Positions 63,177 to 64,000 of a DNA stretch of 64,000 bases are shown piece after piece. Source of the DNA: Nocardioides gilvus (lineage in GTDB: Bacteria > Actinomycetota > Actinomycetes > Propionibacteriales > Nocardioidaceae); the NCBI RefSeq assembly GCF_003194605.1, contig NZ_QHKY01000004.1:124001-188000 (forward strand), read 5' to 3'. Both the position numbers and the translations under genes were made by a program. The notes below the pieces were generated by a model that was given only the letters and a program-made list of their open reading frames with translations, did no database searches and was not told where the DNA came from. Numbering within the stretch: position 1 is the stretch's first letter; each line of letters begins with the position of its first letter.

Positions 63177-63785
63177 GTGCCAGTCGTCCACGTGCCCGGG
63201 ACACGGCTCAGCCGGTGGGTGGAGAACTTCATCGCTCGTCACGGTGAGAGTGTCCTGGTCGTCCACGACGGGCAACTGCAGGGTCGCGCACGGGACGGGT
63301 CCCACTTCAGCGTCGCTCTGCCCTTCGGGTGTCGTCACGACGGCGGCCCGAGCGTGGAGGCCCTGCTCGAGGCAGTCACGCTGCCGGAGCGCTGGGGTGT
63401 TCTGCTGGTGCGCAAGGGTGGTTTCGCAGTGGCCCGGCTGGAGGGTGACCGGGTGGTCGGTTCGAAGGTGGGCCAGCGACACGTCCAGGGACGCAGCAAG
63501 GCAGGCGGTCAGAGTCAGCAGCGATTCGCGCGTCGTCGGGACAATCAGGCTCGGCAGGCCTATGAAGCAGCGGCCGAGCACGCAGCCCGACTGCTGGCAG
63601 GACTCGCCGGGCCGGTGGTCATCGGGGGCGACCGTGCAGCGTTGGCCGAGGTGCTCGCACACCCATCGCTGCGCGACCTGGCGACACGCGACCTCCACGG
63701 AGAGGTTCCCGAGCCTCGCCGCGCTGCTCTCGAGGCGGCGATCGACCAGGCTCAACAACTCGTCGTCACCGTGCACAACGCCTGA
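63177..63785 (+). CDS. acVLRF1-family peptidyl-tRNA hydrolase
   Basis: A 202-residue protein of the actinobacterial Vms1-like release factor 1 family, which frees nascent chains from tRNA on stalled or split large ribosomal subunits. The catalytic loop is GRSKAGGQSQQRFARRR, with the Gln corresponding to that of eRF1/Vms1. The N-terminal half is a beta-rich domain (SVLVVHDGQLQGRARDGSHF) and the C-terminal half an alpha/beta domain ending PRRAALEAAIDQAQQLVVTVH. The GTG start is fixed by a TAGTCT hexamer six bases upstream. It is convergent with a GNAT gene. Confidence 0.85.
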   Translation: MPVVHVPGTRLSRWVENFIARHGESVLVVHDGQLQGRARDGSHFSVALPFGCRHDGGPSVEALLEAVTLPERWGVLLVRKGGFAVARLEGDRVVGSKVGQRHVQGRSKAGGQSQQRFARRRDNQARQAYEAAAEHAARLLAGLAGPVVIGGDRAALAEVLAHPSLRDLATRDLHGEVPEPRRAALEAAIDQAQQLVVTVHNA

Positions 63786-63816
63786 GGCGCCGCAACGTCG
63801 CTGCCGTCTGCCTCAG
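63782..63816. terminator. Hairpin between acVLRF1 and the convergent GNAT gene
   Basis: CTGAGGC (63782-63788) pairs with GCCTCAG (63810-63816) around a 21-base loop. It spans both stop codons and the short gap. The long loop makes it a weak candidate. Confidence 0.35.
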
Positions 63817-64000
63817 CGACGGGGGAGGACGAGGTGCGAGTGATCCGCGCCTGCGTCCACCACCCCGAAGCCCCGACGCTGGAAGAACTCACCGGTCGTG
63901 GTCTGGGTGCCCAGGAGATCGACCCTCACCCTGCGTGCGGCGAGGCGTGAGACTTCGTGCAGCACCACCGAGCCGACGCCCCTGCCCCGCCAGTCGGGAG
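63813..64000 (-). CDS. GNAT acetyltransferase, C-terminal part only
   Basis: The window ends inside this minus-strand gene; the last 62 codons are visible and the 5' part lies beyond base 64000. The translation contains WRGRGVGSVVLHEV, the acetyl-CoA-binding R/Q-x-x-G-x-G/A motif A of GNAT enzymes, then VRVDLLGTQTTTGEFFQRRGFGVV, the usual beta-5/alpha-4 region. The substrate is unknown. Confidence 0.75.
   Translation of the reverse strand, partial: PDWRGRGVGSVVLHEVSRLAARRVRVDLLGTQTTTGEFFQRRGFGVVDAGADHSHLVLPRR

Overview
The window is a contiguous stretch of a high-GC actinobacterial chromosome. The gene content points to Actinomycetota: RbpA, WhiA, OpcA, a conservon-type signalling operon (histidine kinase, roadblock protein, DUF742, small GTPase), an acVLRF1-type peptidyl-tRNA hydrolase, frequent GTG starts and many apparently leaderless promoters. 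Gene order and protein style fit Propionibacteriales/Nocardioidaceae best, but that family assignment is inference. Almost everything is core metabolism or information processing. I see no tRNA, rRNA, insertion sequence, prophage or CRISPR array.

Layout. (1) 1-10050, plus strand: the 3' part of alaS, then ruvX, mltG, aroE, a prepilin-peptidase-like gene, aroC, aroK, aroB, aroQ, efp and nusB. Most junctions are 4-base overlaps and the run is closed by a strong hairpin. It holds five shikimate-pathway enzymes. (2) 10121-13097: a TetR regulator divergent from an AlkA-like DNA glycosylase, then a phospholipase-D/cardiolipin-synthase-like gene on the minus strand. (3) 13178-18333, minus: a conservon (kinase, roadblock, DUF742, GTPase) plus a second DUF742 gene with its own start signals. 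(4) 18555-22224, plus: uvrB, a VOC-fold protein, and a ferredoxin-NADP reductase of the thioredoxin-reductase-like type. (5) 22368-27328: a glycosyltransferase, methyltransferase and alpha/alpha-toroid ('prenyltransferase') operon that collides tail-to-tail with a hydrolase and methyltransferase operon; the product is unknown. (6) 27354-29854: a thioredoxin-rhodanese fusion, a Tat-exported protein of unknown function and a metallo-beta-lactamase-fold hydrolase. (7) 29981-42504, plus: uvrA with a LexA box, two tandem Rieske lipoproteins, uvrC, rapZ, yvcK, whiA, gap, pgk, tpiA, secG and rbpA. (8) 42519-50650, minus: pentose-phosphate operon tkt, tal, pgi, zwf, opcA, pgl. (9) 50757-55781: ctaB, an L,D-transpeptidase, ctaA and an ABC exporter. 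(10) 55910-62535, plus: sufR-sufB-sufD-Rieske ferredoxin-sufC-sufS-sufU-sufT, then a NYN-domain protein, acVLRF1 and the 3' end of a GNAT gene on the minus strand.

How the parts work together. Pentose-phosphate and lower-glycolysis genes face each other across 42.5 kb. They supply erythrose-4-phosphate and phosphoenolpyruvate, the shikimate-pathway precursors. UvrA, UvrB and UvrC all lie within 17.3 kb. Heme O/heme A synthesis and the Suf iron-sulfur system sit side by side, as in other actinobacteria.

The most informative non-coding signals are a LexA-type SOS box at uvrA, a CAAC-N6-GTTG SufR-type operator over the sufR start codon, a 16-bp perfect terminator stem after nusB, paired inverted repeats in the kinase-operon leader, and a recurrent TANNNT-N6/7-start pattern implying at least eleven leaderless transcripts. 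The best candidates for undescribed biology are the glycosyltransferase/methyltransferase/toroid cluster, the tandem Rieske lipoproteins, the Tat-exported protein with its low-GC leader, and the extra DUF742 gene beside the conservon. None can be shown to be a new system from sequence alone.
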